The position numbers were made by a program, and so were the translations under genes. Under the pieces are notes generated by a model. The model saw only the letters and a list, made by a program, of their open reading frames with translations, searched no databases and was not told the DNA's origin. DNA of 64,000 nt from Paracoccaceae bacterium (lineage in GTDB: Bacteria; Pseudomonadota; Alphaproteobacteria; Rhodobacterales; Rhodobacteraceae): assembly GCA_024742705.1 (NCBI GenBank), contig JANSXZ010000015.1, positions 1 to 64,000 of the forward strand, in the 5' to 3' direction. Of this stretch, positions 45,453 to 54,819 are shown one piece after another (positions within the stretch are counted from its first letter, which is position 1; the number at the start of each line of letters is the position of its first letter).

Positions 45453-45985
45453 TCATCAAACACCTCTCCCGGCTGGCCCGGTTCCTGCGCAAGGACGACG
45501 GCAGCGCAACGGTGGAATTCGCCATCCTTTTCATGCCGATGTTCACCTTCCTGATGTCGTCGGTCGAGGTGGGAATGATCCACATTCACCACGCCATGCT
45601 CGAGCGGGCGGTGGACATGACGGTGCGCGATATCCGTCTGGGCACCGGCAACGCGCCCCAGCATGACGAAATCAAGCGCATCATCTGCGACCGCGCCGGT
45701 TTCATCGACAATTGCAGCGACAACCTGCGGCTCGAGATGGTGCGGCTGAACCCGCGTGCCTGGGCCGGCATCGAGGCGACGCCGGACTGCACCGATCAAT
45801 CCGAAGACGTGCAGCCGGTGCGCACCTTTGTGAACGGCCAGTCAAATGACCTCATGTTCCTACGTGCCTGTGCCAAGTTCGATCCGGTGTTTCCGACGCT
45901 GGGCATGGGGGAAAACCTGATCAAGGACGGCGCAGGCCAGTTCGCCCTGGTCAGTTCGTCCGCTTTCGTTCAGGAACCGAGGTAG
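45449..45985 (+). CDS. tadE: TadE-like pseudopilin
   Basis: A 178-residue protein with a short basic leader and the pilin-type cleavage and helix region KDDGSATVEFAILFMPMFTF. The Glu five residues into the helix is conserved in TadE. TadE helps to assemble Flp pili for tight adherence. Its ATG overlaps the stop of paralogue 2 (ATGA) and it lies 7 bases before tadF, so the genes form an operon. Confidence 0.87.
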   Translation: MIIKHLSRLARFLRKDDGSATVEFAILFMPMFTFLMSSVEVGMIHIHHAMLERAVDMTVRDIRLGTGNAPQHDEIKRIICDRAGFIDNCSDNLRLEMVRLNPRAWAGIEATPDCTDQSEDVQPVRTFVNGQSNDLMFLRACAKFDPVFPTLGMGENLIKDGAGQFALVSSSAFVQEPR

Positions 45986-45992
45986 CCGCGCG

Positions 45993-46541
45993 ATGTTTGA
46001 ACGCCTTCAACATTTGCTGCGGCGGTTGCGCCGCGACGAACGCGGCAGCGTCACGGTTGAATTCGTGATGATCATGCCGCTTCTGTTCTGGGGCTACGGC
46101 GCCAGCTATGTGTTCTTCGATGCCTATCGGCAGGACACGATCAACCTGAAAGCCGCCTATACGGTCGGCGATCTGGTGTCGCGCGAAACCCAGGCCATCA
46201 ACGATCAGTATATCGACAGCATGTATCAGCTGACGCGGATTCTGACCCGAACCAATTCGCCCATGTCGATGCGCATCAGCGTGGTGCGCTGGGATGCCGA
46301 CGATGAGGAATACACGCTCGACTGGTCGAGCGCGCGCGGCGGCATCGACGCATTGACCGATGCAAACCTGACATCGCTGACCGACCGCTTGCCCACAATG
46401 CCCGACGAAGAGAGGGTGATTCTCGTGGAAACCTGGAACACCTGGTCGCCCCCCTTCACCGTGGGCATGGAGGTCATGTCGATCGACAATTTCGTCTTCA
46501 CGCGCCCCCGTTTCGCACCGCAGGTCGTCTGGGAGAGCTGA
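45993..46541 (+). CDS. tadF: TadF-like pseudopilin
   Basis: A 182-residue protein with leader MFERLQHLLRRLRRDERGSV and helix TVEFVMIMPLLFWGYGASYV. It has the same plan as TadE. TadF is the second minor pilin of the tight-adherence system. The stop is 9 bases from the convergent crtC stop. Other tad genes (ATPase, TadB/C, flp) are not in this window. Confidence 0.83.
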   Translation: MFERLQHLLRRLRRDERGSVTVEFVMIMPLLFWGYGASYVFFDAYRQDTINLKAAYTVGDLVSRETQAINDQYIDSMYQLTRILTRTNSPMSMRISVVRWDADDEEYTLDWSSARGGIDALTDANLTSLTDRLPTMPDEERVILVETWNTWSPPFTVGMEVMSIDNFVFTRPRFAPQVVWES

Positions 46542-46550
46542 GCCGCCCGG

Positions 46551-47411
46551 TCAACCGGCGCCGTTTTCCTCGGGCCAGCGCCACCCGCTGCGGCGCGGCA
46601 CACGCACCGCCAGCATCGGTTTCAGAAGCGGGCTGCGGAAGCGCCGCAAATCAAGCGCCTCGTGCACGCCCACCGTTTCTTCGCCGTTGATCTGCGTGCG
46701 TACCGCCGCGCGGGTGTAGAACGGCGCGTCGAGCATCGGTTTGACCTGATGCGGGCGATAGCCGGGATCGGCGCGGGTGTCGCGGGCAACGGCCCACAGG
46801 CTGCGCCGCATCGGTGTCTTGGGCGGCAATGCCACATGCTGGGCCCGGCCCGCCGCGTCAAAGGCCATGCCGGCGGCCAGCGTGGTGCCGTCCCGGCGGG
46901 TGGCGTCGTAGAAACAGGTGGATCCGCCGCGGGTCGGATACCGGCCCCAGGTCCAGTGGGTGAAATCCTCTTCCAGCGCGCGGGTGCCGAAGTTGGCATC
47001 GAAATAGCCGTGGCCGTCCCAGGTCCAGCCGGGGCGCTGGATGTCCACCTCGATCCGGCTGACCGGTGCGAAAGGCCGCCAGATATGCGCGCCGTCTGGC
47101 GTCAGCGCCAGTTCGACGTTGGTGATCGCTGCGGGGATCACCCGGATCTGGCCGCGCACGCGGCCGATGACCGGCGGCCCGGACACCTCGTCGATGTCAA
47201 TGACCAGTTGCCGCCCGTCCCAGCGCATCATCGAAGGCCCGACCTGCAAGCGCGAAGCCGTCTGTCGCAGCGCCTGTTTGCCCCGGTCGGTCATGGTGAA
47301 CCGCCCGCCCGGCCCGTAGGTGGCGACGTTGATGCAAACGTGGTTCTGCGGACAGCGGCGGCCCGACCACCGGTACCAGGGCGAGAAAACCGAGCCGATG
47401 AACCCGATCAC
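46551..47411 (-). CDS. crtC: Carotenoid 1,2-hydratase (hydroxyneurosporene synthase) CrtC
   Basis: The family block is seen throughout: FIGSVFSPWYRWSGRRCPQN, GHGYFDANFGTRALEEDFTH and CFYDATRRDGTT. CrtC adds water to the terminal C1-C2 double bond of neurosporene or lycopene. I give the GTG start at 47411 (VIGFIGSVFSPW, 286 residues), close to the length known for Rhodobacter. The same frame codes a further family block upstream (GYAWWYVDGLSDDG, about 47429-47470) overlapping the crtD end, but no ATG, GTG or TTG lies there, so the true start is uncertain. The gene is oriented with crtD and converges on tadF. Confidence 0.9.
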   Translation of the reverse strand: MIGFIGSVFSPWYRWSGRRCPQNHVCINVATYGPGGRFTMTDRGKQALRQTASRLQVGPSMMRWDGRQLVIDIDEVSGPPVIGRVRGQIRVIPAAITNVELALTPDGAHIWRPFAPVSRIEVDIQRPGWTWDGHGYFDANFGTRALEEDFTHWTWGRYPTRGGSTCFYDATRRDGTTLAAGMAFDAAGRAQHVALPPKTPMRRSLWAVARDTRADPGYRPHQVKPMLDAPFYTRAAVRTQINGEETVGVHEALDLRRFRSPLLKPMLAVRVPRRSGWRWPEENGAG

Positions 47412-47437
47412 CGAAACGGCGCGCGCGCCGTCATCGC

Positions 47438-49000
47438 TCAGACCGTCGACATACCACCATGCATATCCGTTCGGTCCAACGTCGATTCCGAAGTTAGGTC
47501 GTTCAAGATCGCCACGGCCGCGTGCCTTGCGGAGAGTGTCGCCATCGGCACTCCCGCCCCCGGGTGCGCGCCACCCCCGGTCAGATAAAGTCCCGGAACC
47601 GGTGTTCGTGCAGTCGGGCGCGCGAAGGCCGCCATCAGACCGTGCGGGCTCTGACCGTAGATCGCGCCCTGGCTGCCGGGAAACAGATGGCTCAGGATTT
47701 GCGGGGTGGTAATCGCCCGGACGCTCGGAGTCGGGCTGAAACGCGCCCCGAACCCCTCCATCCTCTGAATGATCGTCTCGTGCCATATCTGCAACTCCTG
47801 CTCGTCGATGCCGTCGCCTTCTCGGGCGGGGGCGTTGGCGATGATTTCGAAACGCTCCAGCGCCGGCGCGGGCTGGGCCTGCCCCCGATCCTCGGCGCAG
47901 AGATAAAGACTGGGCCGGCGGGGGATGCGCCCGGCCGCCAGATCGGTGAATTCGCTGCGCATGTCATCGGCGAAAAACACATTGTGATGGGCCAGTGCCG
48001 GGCCCTCGACACGCGCCGCAAAGCTGTACACCCGCGCCGAGTGTGAGCGTGGCGCGCGCAGGGTCTGTGGCGCGACCTGGCACAGTTCGGACCCCAGCGC
48101 CCCGGATGCCAGCGCCCGCGGATCGCCGTTGAACAGGATCGCGTCGGCCGCCAGACGCTGACCGCCCGACAGATGCACCGCATGGGCGCGCCCGTCGCGC
48201 AGTTCGATATGGTCCACATGGGTCTTCAGGCGAAACTCGGCGCCATGTGCTGCGGCCAGTTCGGCCAGTGCACCGGCCAGTTTGTGCATCCCGCCCTGTA
48301 CCACCCAAACACCCGATGCCTCGGCCTGCCAGATCAGCGCAAGAAGCGCTGGCGACCGGTAAGGCGATCCGCCGACATAGGTGGCATAGCGCCCGAACAG
48401 TTGCGCCAGCCGCGGGTCGCGGAACTGCCGGCGCAGCATCCCCGCCATCGTCGACAGGGGCGCCATCTTGGGCAGAAGCGTCGGGTGGCGCATGACATGC
48501 CGTGCCAGCGCGCCGGGGGTGGGCGCGGCGGCGCGCATCATCGGGGCATCGAAGGCATCGAACAATTGTGCGCAGCGGCGGTTGAAGGCGCGGAAATCGG
48601 CCTCGGCGCGGGGTCCGGCAAAGCTCCGGATGGCGGCGGCGGAGGCCTCCGGGTCGGCGAACAGATCCAGCGTGCTGCCGTCGCGCCAGAAATGCCGTGC
48701 CAGGATGTCCTGACGGAACAGCCGGACATGATCGTCAAGCCGCGCGCCGGCGCTGGCGAACAGATCGTCAAAGACGTGCCGCATGGTCAGAACCGTCGGC
48801 CCCGCATCCACCGGCCCGGCATCGCTGGGCAGGGTGCGGATCTTGCCGCCGGCATGGGCCTGGCGGTCCAGAACGATCACCTGGGTTCCCGCCGCCGCCA
48901 GCCGCACCGCGGCGGCAAGCCCGCCAATGCCGGCGCCAACAATCACCACCCGCGGTCGCGGGCGATGCACATGCATTCCGTTCGGTTTGGCAAAGGTCAT
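47438..49000 (-). CDS. crtD: Methoxyneurosporene/hydroxycarotenoid 3,4-desaturase CrtD
   Basis: A 520-residue FAD-dependent desaturase starting at ATG 49000 after AAAGGA. The FAD motif is VVIVGAGIGGLAAAVRLAAA, then LDRQAHAGGKIRT. The C-terminal family motif is GLYLTGGGAHPGAGVPMATL. It introduces the 3,4 double bond in the spheroidene pathway after CrtC. It shares the intergenic region with crtE, which holds two PpsR-type sites. The crtC gene follows directly. Confidence 0.95.
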   Translation of the reverse strand: MTFAKPNGMHVHRPRPRVVIVGAGIGGLAAAVRLAAAGTQVIVLDRQAHAGGKIRTLPSDAGPVDAGPTVLTMRHVFDDLFASAGARLDDHVRLFRQDILARHFWRDGSTLDLFADPEASAAAIRSFAGPRAEADFRAFNRRCAQLFDAFDAPMMRAAAPTPGALARHVMRHPTLLPKMAPLSTMAGMLRRQFRDPRLAQLFGRYATYVGGSPYRSPALLALIWQAEASGVWVVQGGMHKLAGALAELAAAHGAEFRLKTHVDHIELRDGRAHAVHLSGGQRLAADAILFNGDPRALASGALGSELCQVAPQTLRAPRSHSARVYSFAARVEGPALAHHNVFFADDMRSEFTDLAAGRIPRRPSLYLCAEDRGQAQPAPALERFEIIANAPAREGDGIDEQELQIWHETIIQRMEGFGARFSPTPSVRAITTPQILSHLFPGSQGAIYGQSPHGLMAAFARPTARTPVPGLYLTGGGAHPGAGVPMATLSARHAAVAILNDLTSESTLDRTDMHGGMSTV

Positions 49001-49045
49001 GACGCTGGTCCTTTCGGAGATGATTGTTGACTCGCCCGGAAAAAG

Positions 49046-49063
49046 TGTCCAGTCTAATTTACA
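49046..49063. promoter_or_regulatory. PpsR/CrtJ-type site 1 between crtD and crtE
   Basis: TGTCCAGTCTAATTTACA is a perfect TGT-N12-ACA match to the motif bound by the photosynthesis repressor PpsR/CrtJ. It is the distal one of a pair and lies between divergent crtD and crtE. Confidence 0.8.
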
Positions 49064-49069
49064 GTTTTA

Positions 49070-49087
49070 TGTCGCATCAAGCTTACA
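49070..49087. promoter_or_regulatory. PpsR/CrtJ-type site 2 between crtD and crtE
   Basis: TGTCGCATCAAGCTTACA is a second perfect TGT-N12-ACA site, 6 bases after site 1 and 22 bases before the crtE start. Paired sites allow cooperative binding of the repressor, so both genes should be repressed by oxygen and light. Confidence 0.8.
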
Positions 49088-49109
49088 AGTTTTGAGGAGG
49101 CGCGTCCAA

Positions 49110-49985
49110 ATGCCACTGAAGACCCGGGTCGAAGCCGCCATTGCGCGGGCCATCGCCATCGGCCAGGCGCGCCATGCGCCGCCGCGCCTCGCTGCGGCGC
49201 TGGATTACGCGACGGCGCCGGGCGGCGCGCGAATCCGTCCCACCATCCTGATGTCGGTCGCCATGGCCTGCGGCGATGACCGTCCGGTGCTGGCCGATAC
49301 CGCCGCCGCCGCGCTGGAGCTGATCCACTGCGCATCCCTTGTGCATGACGACATGCCGTGTTTCGACAATGCCGACATGCGGCGCGGCAAGCCTTCTGTG
49401 CATCGTGCCTATTCCGAACCGCTGGCCCTGTTGACCGGCGACAGCCTGATCGTGCTGGCCTTCGAAATCCTCGCGCGGGTTTCGCCCGAGGATCCGGCGC
49501 GCGTGGCACAGTTGATCCTGACGCTGAGCCAGCAGACCGGGATGCCCGGTGGCATCTGCGCCGGGCAGGGATGGGAAAGCGAGGAGACGGTCGATCTGTC
49601 GGCCTATCACCGTGCGAAGACCGGGGCGTTGTTTATCGCGGCGACGCAGATGGGCGCCGTGGCCGCCGGGCAAGAGGCCGAACCCTGGGAAGAACTGGGC
49701 GCGCGCATCGGTGAGGCGTTTCAGGTGGCTGACGATCTGCGCGATGCGCTCTACGATGCCGAAACGCTGGGCAAGCCGGCCGGTCAGGACGATCTGCACG
49801 GGCGGCCCAACGCGGTGACGCAGTTGGGCGTTCAGGGCGCGATCCGTCGGCTCAAGGATATTCTGGGCGGTGCCATCGCATCGATTCCCAGCTGTCCGGG
49901 CGAGGCGGCGCTGGCCCATATGGTGCGGATGCAGGCCGAGCGGCTGACGCCGGTCGCGCCCGCGATGAAGCAAAAGAGCCTCTGA
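49110..49985 (+). CDS. crtE: Geranylgeranyl diphosphate synthase CrtE
   Basis: A 291-residue prenyl transferase starting at ATG 49110 (MPLKTRVEAAIARAIAIGQA) after GAGGAGG. The first Asp-rich motif lies in CASLVHDDMPCFDNADMRRG, the second in AFQVADDLRDALYD. It makes geranylgeranyl diphosphate for both carotenoids and the bacteriochlorophyll tail. It is the first gene after the PpsR sites, and crtF starts one base after its stop. Confidence 0.95.
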   Translation: MPLKTRVEAAIARAIAIGQARHAPPRLAAALDYATAPGGARIRPTILMSVAMACGDDRPVLADTAAAALELIHCASLVHDDMPCFDNADMRRGKPSVHRAYSEPLALLTGDSLIVLAFEILARVSPEDPARVAQLILTLSQQTGMPGGICAGQGWESEETVDLSAYHRAKTGALFIAATQMGAVAAGQEAEPWEELGARIGEAFQVADDLRDALYDAETLGKPAGQDDLHGRPNAVTQLGVQGAIRRLKDILGGAIASIPSCPGEAALAHMVRMQAERLTPVAPAMKQKSL

Positions 49986-49986
49986 C

Positions 49987-51120
49987 ATGCTGGACGACGC
50001 GCCGGCGTGGCGGGGCGGATGGCTGAACCGGCTTGTGGCGCGGCCGGGGTTTCAGAACTGGGCGAGTCATTTTCCGCTGACACGCGCGCGGGCGCGGCGT
50101 GACGGTGCCGAACTGTTCGATCTGGTGCAGGGCTTCGTGCAGTCCCAGGCATTGATGGCGCTGGTCGAACTGGATGTGTTCCGGCGTCTCAGGGCGGGTC
50201 CGCAGACCGCTGGCGCGCTGGGCCATGCGGTGGATGTTCCCGAAGACCGGATGCGCATCCTGCTTCAGGCCGGCGCCGCGATGCGGCTGCTGAAGTTGCG
50301 GCGCGGCCGCTATGCGCTGGCCCGGCAGGGCGCGGCGTTGATGGGCGTGCCCGGACTGGCCGCGATGATCCGGCATCACCGGGCGTTCTATCGCGACCTC
50401 GAGGATCCGGTGGCCTTGCTGCGCGGCCCCGAAACCACGGAATTGTCGGGGTTTTGGCCCTATGTCTTCGGTGCGAGGGGAACTGTGCCCGAAGATGTGG
50501 CGCGCACCTATTCGGACCTCATGGCCCAGAGCCAGGGTCTGGTCGCGCAGGACACGCTGCGCGCCGTCAACCTGGGCGATGTGTCAACCTTGCTTGACAT
50601 CGGTGGTGGGACGGGCGCGTTTCTGGAATCGGTCGGCGGGGCCTACCCGCGTCTCGGGATGCAGCTTTTCGACCTGCCCCAGGTCGCGCCCGACGCTCGC
50701 GAGCGGTTCGCGCGTGCCGGGATGGCCGACCGTGTGGAGATTTTCTCGGGCTCGTTCCGCGACGATCCCCTGCCGGAGGGCGCCGACGCGATTTCGCTGA
50801 TTCGTGTGCTCTACGATCATTCGGATGATACGGTGCGCGACCTTATGGCCCTTGTTTACAAAGCGCTTCCGCCAGGTGGCCGGCTTATCGTGTCAGAGCC
50901 GATGGCCGGTGGCGCGCGCCCGGACCGGGCCGGCGACATCTATTTCGCATTCTACACGATGGCGATGCAGACCGGGCGCGCACGCTCGGCCGCGGAGATC
51001 GCCGCATTGTGCGCGGATGCCGGGTTTGACCGGATTGTGGCCCGCAAACCGGCGCGATCCTTTGTGACCCAAACGTTGACGGCCAGAAAACCGGAGGCGA
51101 GCGCGCCAAAAAGTGTCTAA
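49987..51120 (+). CDS. crtF: Hydroxyneurosporene O-methyltransferase CrtF
   Basis: A 377-residue SAM-dependent methyltransferase. An N-terminal dimerisation domain ([20 protein letters not shown]) precedes the SAM-binding core with the glycine motif [17 protein letters not shown] and the region [20 protein letters not shown]. The enzyme methylates the 1-hydroxy group of the carotenoid. It lies one base after crtE. The last codons overlap the first PpsR site upstream of bchC (51114), so the regulatory region starts inside the gene. Confidence 0.93.
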   Translation: MLDDAPAWRGGWLNRLVARPGFQNWASHFPLTRARARRDGAELFDLVQGFVQSQALMALVELDVFRRLRAGPQTAGALGHAVDVPEDRMRILLQAGAAMRLLKLRRGRYALARQGAALMGVPGLAAMIRHHRAFYRDLEDPVALLRGPETTELSGFWPYVFGARGTVPEDVARTYSDLMAQSQGLVAQDTLRAVNLGDVSTLLDIGGGTGAFLESVGGAYPRLGMQLFDLPQVAPDARERFARAGMADRVEIFSGSFRDDPLPEGADAISLIRVLYDHSDDTVRDLMALVYKALPPGGRLIVSEPMAGGARPDRAGDIYFAFYTMAMQTGRARSAAEIAALCADAGFDRIVARKPARSFVTQTLTARKPEASAPKSV

Positions 51121-51131
51121 AGTAATTGACA
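51114..51131. promoter_or_regulatory. PpsR/CrtJ-type site 1 upstream of bchC
   Basis: TGTCTAAAGTAATTGACA is a perfect TGT-N12-ACA. It overlaps the crtF stop codon and lies about 92 bases upstream of the bchC start. TTGACA at its right end could be a -35 element. Confidence 0.8.
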
Positions 51132-51139
51132 CTTTGTGT

Positions 51140-51157
51140 TGTCAGATTAGACTGACA
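51140..51157. promoter_or_regulatory. PpsR/CrtJ-type site 2 upstream of bchC
   Basis: TGTCAGATTAGACTGACA is the second perfect TGT-N12-ACA, 8 bases after site 1. Its position would cover the -10 region of a promoter using the TTGACA in site 1, in line with repression of bchC in R. capsulatus and R. sphaeroides. Confidence 0.8.
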
Positions 51158-51223
51158 GTGCGAGGAGACAACGAAACCGAGTCTCTGGCGCACGTCGAAG
51201 CCGGTGAAATGAGGGGGGCTGGT

Positions 51224-52165
51224 ATGGAAACCAAGGTGGTGCTGTTGAACGGCCCGCGCGATCTGAGCGTCGAGACGCTCGCGCTGGTGGAGCCGGGCGA
51301 AACCGACATCGTGATCGAGATCACCCATTCGGGCATCTCGACGGGTACGGAAAAACTCTTTTGGTCCGGGCAGATGCCCCCGTTTCCAGGCATGGGCTAC
51401 CCGCTTGTGCCGGGCTACGAGGCCGCCGGCGAGGTGGTCGAGGCCGGGGCGCTGTCGGGGTTCCGGCCGGGCGACCGGGTCTTCGTGCCGGGCGCGAATT
51501 GCTACGACGGGGCGTTTGGCCTGTTCGGCGGCGCCGCGCAGCGGCTGGTCAGCTCGGCCGACCGCGTCACGCGGATCGATTCGGCGCTGGGTGCCGAAGG
51601 TGCGCTGCTGGCGCTGGCCGCCACCGCCCGCCACGCGATGGCGGGAATGGACAAGGCGATGCCCGACCTGATCGTCGGCCACGGGGTTCTGGGCCGGTTG
51701 CTGGCTCGCCTGACCATCGCCGCCGGTGCGCCGGCGCCCACGGTCTGGGAGGTCGATCCGGCCCGCCGGAGCGGCGCGACCGGGTACCAGGTGATCGCGC
51801 CCGAGGATGACGCCCGCCGCGACTACCGGGCGATCTACGACGCTTCGGGCAACGGCGCGCTGCTGAACGATCTGGTCGGACGCATCGCGCGCGGCGGCGA
51901 AATCGTTCTGGCGGGCTTCTACACCGAGGCGCTCAGCTTTGCGTTTCCGCCGGCCTTCATGAAGGAGGCGCGGTTCCGCGTCGCTGCCGAATGGCAGCGC
52001 GACGATCTGATGGCAACACGCGCGCTGGTGGAATGTGGCGCGCTCAGCCTGTCGGGGCTGATCACGCATCAGGCCCGCGCCGACGATGCGCCGACGGCCT
52101 ATGAAACCGCCTTTGGCGATCCGGCCTGTCTCAAGATGATACTCAACTGGAAGGACGCAGCGTGA
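51224..52165 (+). CDS. bchC: Bacteriochlorophyllide hydroxyethyl dehydrogenase BchC
   Basis: A 313-residue medium-chain-type dehydrogenase starting at ATG 51224 ([20 protein letters not shown]) after GGGGGG. The BchC hallmark is [20 protein letters not shown] followed by [20 protein letters not shown]. It oxidises the 3-hydroxyethyl group to acetyl in late bacteriochlorophyll a synthesis. The two PpsR sites upstream control it. Its stop overlaps the GTG start of bchX. Confidence 0.95.
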   Translation: METKVVLLNGPRDLSVETLALVEPGETDIVIEITHSGISTGTEKLFWSGQMPPFPGMGYPLVPGYEAAGEVVEAGALSGFRPGDRVFVPGANCYDGAFGLFGGAAQRLVSSADRVTRIDSALGAEGALLALAATARHAMAGMDKAMPDLIVGHGVLGRLLARLTIAAGAPAPTVWEVDPARRSGATGYQVIAPEDDARRDYRAIYDASGNGALLNDLVGRIARGGEIVLAGFYTEALSFAFPPAFMKEARFRVAAEWQRDDLMATRALVECGALSLSGLITHQARADDAPTAYETAFGDPACLKMILNWKDAA

Positions 52166-53163
52166 AAGACGAAGTTCCCAACCTCAAGGATTTCGACCAG
52201 CGTCTGCGCGACGAAGCGCATGAGGACCTGGCCGATATCGTCAGCGAAGATCCCAAGTCCAAGACGCAGATCATTGCGATCTATGGCAAGGGCGGGATCG
52301 GCAAGTCGTTCACGCTGGCCAATCTCAGCCACATGATGGCCGAGCAGGGCAAGCGCGTGCTGCTGATCGGCTGCGATCCGAAGTCGGATACCACATCGCT
52401 GTTGTTCGGCGGCAAGGCCTGCCCGACGATCATCGAAACCTCGACCCGCAAGAAGCTGGCCGGTGAAGAGGTTGCCATCGGCGATGTCTGCTTCAAGCGC
52501 GGCGGCGTGTTTGCGATGGAACTGGGCGGTCCCGAGGTCGGTCGCGGATGCGGCGGGCGTGGCATCATCCATGGCTTCGAGCTGCTGGAAAAGCTGGGCT
52601 TTCACGATTGGGACTTTGACTATGTCCTGCTGGATTTCCTGGGCGATGTGGTCTGTGGCGGCTTTGGCCTGCCGATCGCGCGCGACATGGCGCAGAAGGT
52701 GATCCTGGTCGGGTCGAACGATTTGCAATCGCTCTATGTGGCCAACAACGTGTGTTCGGCCGTCGAATACTTCCGCAAGATGGGCGGAAACGTCGGAGAT
52801 GCGGGCATTGTCATCAACAAGGACGACGGCACCGGCGAGGCGCAGGCCTTTGCCGAGGCGGTCAAGATCCCGGTGCTGGCGTCGATCCCGCAGGACGACG
52901 ACCTGCGCAAGAAATCCGCGAACTATCAGATCGTCGGAACCGGCGCATCGCCCTGGGGCGCGCTTTTCGCCGAACTGGGCATGAACGTCGCCAAGGCGCC
53001 ACCGGTGCGGCCCGCGCCCCTGGATCAGGACGGGTTGCTGGGGCTGTTCGACGCATCGCAGACCGGCGGCAACGTGGTGCTGGAACCCGCAACCGACATC
53101 GACATGCGCGGCTCGAACGCCGAGCCGAAAGCGTCTCTTGAAGTGGTTTACGACGAAGCATGA
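52162..53163 (+). CDS. bchX: Chlorophyllide reductase iron protein, subunit BchX
   Basis: A 333-residue NifH-like ATPase with GTG start (overlap GTGA with bchC). The P-loop is [15 protein letters not shown] (about residues 41-55). The Cys ligands of the bridging [4Fe-4S] cluster lie in [20 protein letters not shown] and [15 protein letters not shown]. It transfers electrons to BchYZ for ring-B reduction of chlorophyllide. The C-terminal extension is typical of BchX. Confidence 0.97.
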   Translation: MKDEVPNLKDFDQRLRDEAHEDLADIVSEDPKSKTQIIAIYGKGGIGKSFTLANLSHMMAEQGKRVLLIGCDPKSDTTSLLFGGKACPTIIETSTRKKLAGEEVAIGDVCFKRGGVFAMELGGPEVGRGCGGRGIIHGFELLEKLGFHDWDFDYVLLDFLGDVVCGGFGLPIARDMAQKVILVGSNDLQSLYVANNVCSAVEYFRKMGGNVGDAGIVINKDDGTGEAQAFAEAVKIPVLASIPQDDDLRKKSANYQIVGTGASPWGALFAELGMNVAKAPPVRPAPLDQDGLLGLFDASQTGGNVVLEPATDIDMRGSNAEPKASLEVVYDEA

Positions 53164-54725
53164 TGGACGATCCCAGACATATCACAGATCCCGCAGAGGG
53201 AGCCGACCACGGCAGGGAGGAGGCCCCGATCTTTTCGGACGGGGAAGCCCAGCCTGTGGGCTGTCATGCGGGCACCTCCGAAATGGAGCAGGCCGCCCGC
53301 ATGGCAGGCCAGTCGGAAATTCTCGACCAATACGCCGCCGATTACCCGACGGGGCCGCATGACAAGCCGCAGAGCATGTGCCCGGCCTTCGGATCGCTGC
53401 GTGTGGGGCTGCGGATGCGGCGTGTCGCGACGGTGTTGTCGGGGTCGGCCTGCTGTGTCTACGGCCTGACATTCGTCAGCCATTTCTACGGCGCACGGCG
53501 GTCGGTGGGGTATGTGCCCTTCAATTCCGAAACCCTGGTCACCGGCAAGCTGTTCGAGGATATCCGCGAGAGCGTTCACGAACTGGCCGATCCCGACCGG
53601 TTCGATGCCATCGTGGTGACCAACCTATGCGTGCCCACGGCCAGCGGCGTGCCGCTGCGGCTGTTGCCCGACGAGATCAACGGCGTGCGCATCGTCGGGA
53701 TCGACGTGCCGGGATTCGGTATTCCGACCCATGCCGAGGCCAAGGATGTGCTGGCCGGTGCGATGCTGAACTATGCCCGTGCCGAAGTGCAGGCCGGGCC
53801 GGTACAGGCACCCGTTGGCGGCAAGTCGGATCGCCCGACCGTTGCCCTGCTGGGCGAGATGTTCCCGGCGGACCCGATGATCATCGGTGGGATGCTGGCG
53901 CCCATGGGCCTGGCCGCGGGGCCTGTCGTGCCCTGCCGCGAATGGCGCGAGCTGTACGCCGCGCTGGATTGCGGCGTGGTGGCTGCGATCCATCCGTTCT
54001 ACACCTCGGCGGTGCGGGAATTCCAGGCGGCGGGCCGCACGGTTGTCGGGTCGGCGCCGGTGGGTCGCGATGGAACCGCCGACTGGCTGGCCGCCATCGG
54101 CGCGGCCTATGGCGTGAAGCCGGACCTGATCGCGGCGGCGCAGAACGCGTTCCTGCCGGCCATCGACGCGGCCCTGGGCGCGGCGCCCATCAAAGGCACG
54201 ATCACCCTGTCGGGCTATGAAGGCAGCGAATTGCTGGTGGCGCGGTTGCTGATCGAGAGCGGTGCGCAGGTGCCCTATGTGGGCACCGCCTGCGCCAAGT
54301 CGCCCTGGTCGGCGGCGGATGCCGAATGGCTGGCCGCGCGCGGTGTCAAGGTAAAGTTCCGGGCATCGCTGGAAGACGATTGCGCGGCGATGGAAGCGGT
54401 GCGGCCGGACCTGGCCATCGGCACCACGCCGGTGGTGCAGAAGGCCAAGGAACTGGGGCTGCCGGCGCTTTACTTCACCAACCTGATTTCGGCGCGCCCC
54501 CTGATGGGGCCGGCGGGTGCCGGATCCCTGGCGCAGGTGATCAATGCGGCCATCGGCAACAAGGATCGCATGGCGCATATGAAAGCCTTTTTCGAGGGCG
54601 TCGGGCATGGCGACACGGCCGGCGTCTGGGAAGGCTCTCCGAACCTGCGGCCGGATTTCCGCGCGGCGCACCAAAAGAAGCTGGACAAGCAAGCGCGCGC
54701 CGCCAAAGCAGCGGAGATGATCTGA
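53160..54725 (+). CDS. bchY: Chlorophyllide reductase subunit BchY
   Basis: A 521-residue NifD-type subunit. It begins [20 protein letters not shown]. The Cys-bearing N-terminal region is [20 protein letters not shown] followed by [20 protein letters not shown], near the [4Fe-4S] site shared with Bch[21 protein letters not shown] and [16 protein letters not shown] are family blocks. With BchZ it forms the catalytic component that reduces chlorophyllide. The start overlaps the bchX stop. A REP-like palindrome separates it from bchZ. Confidence 0.96.
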   Translation: MMDDPRHITDPAEGADHGREEAPIFSDGEAQPVGCHAGTSEMEQAARMAGQSEILDQYAADYPTGPHDKPQSMCPAFGSLRVGLRMRRVATVLSGSACCVYGLTFVSHFYGARRSVGYVPFNSETLVTGKLFEDIRESVHELADPDRFDAIVVTNLCVPTASGVPLRLLPDEINGVRIVGIDVPGFGIPTHAEAKDVLAGAMLNYARAEVQAGPVQAPVGGKSDRPTVALLGEMFPADPMIIGGMLAPMGLAAGPVVPCREWRELYAALDCGVVAAIHPFYTSAVREFQAAGRTVVGSAPVGRDGTADWLAAIGAAYGVKPDLIAAAQNAFLPAIDAALGAAPIKGTITLSGYEGSELLVARLLIESGAQVPYVGTACAKSPWSAADAEWLAARGVKVKFRASLEDDCAAMEAVRPDLAIGTTPVVQKAKELGLPALYFTNLISARPLMGPAGAGSLAQVINAAIGNKDRMAHMKAFFEGVGHGDTAGVWEGSPNLRPDFRAAHQKKLDKQARAAKAAEMI

Positions 54726-54750
54726 TGCAGGTGATGCCTTCATCCCGCGC

Positions 54751-54809
54751 AAGAGGGGCGCTGCCCCCGGCCTTCGGCCTCCCCCGGAGTATTTCGGGAA
54801 CAATGAAGG
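54751..54809 (+). repeat. REP-like palindromic element typical of Rhodobacteraceae intergenic DNA
   Basis: Between bchY and bchZ the sequence has the dyad GGGGC-GCT-GCCCC, then GGCCTTCGGCC, a CCCCCGG block and GTATTTCGGGAACAATGAAG. I recall this layout as a frequent extragenic element in Rhodobacter- and Paracoccus-type genomes. Its end supplies the ribosome-binding AAGGAG of bchZ. The identification is from memory and needs a genome-wide count. Confidence 0.55.
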
Positions 54810-54819
54810 AGTGTGCGTC

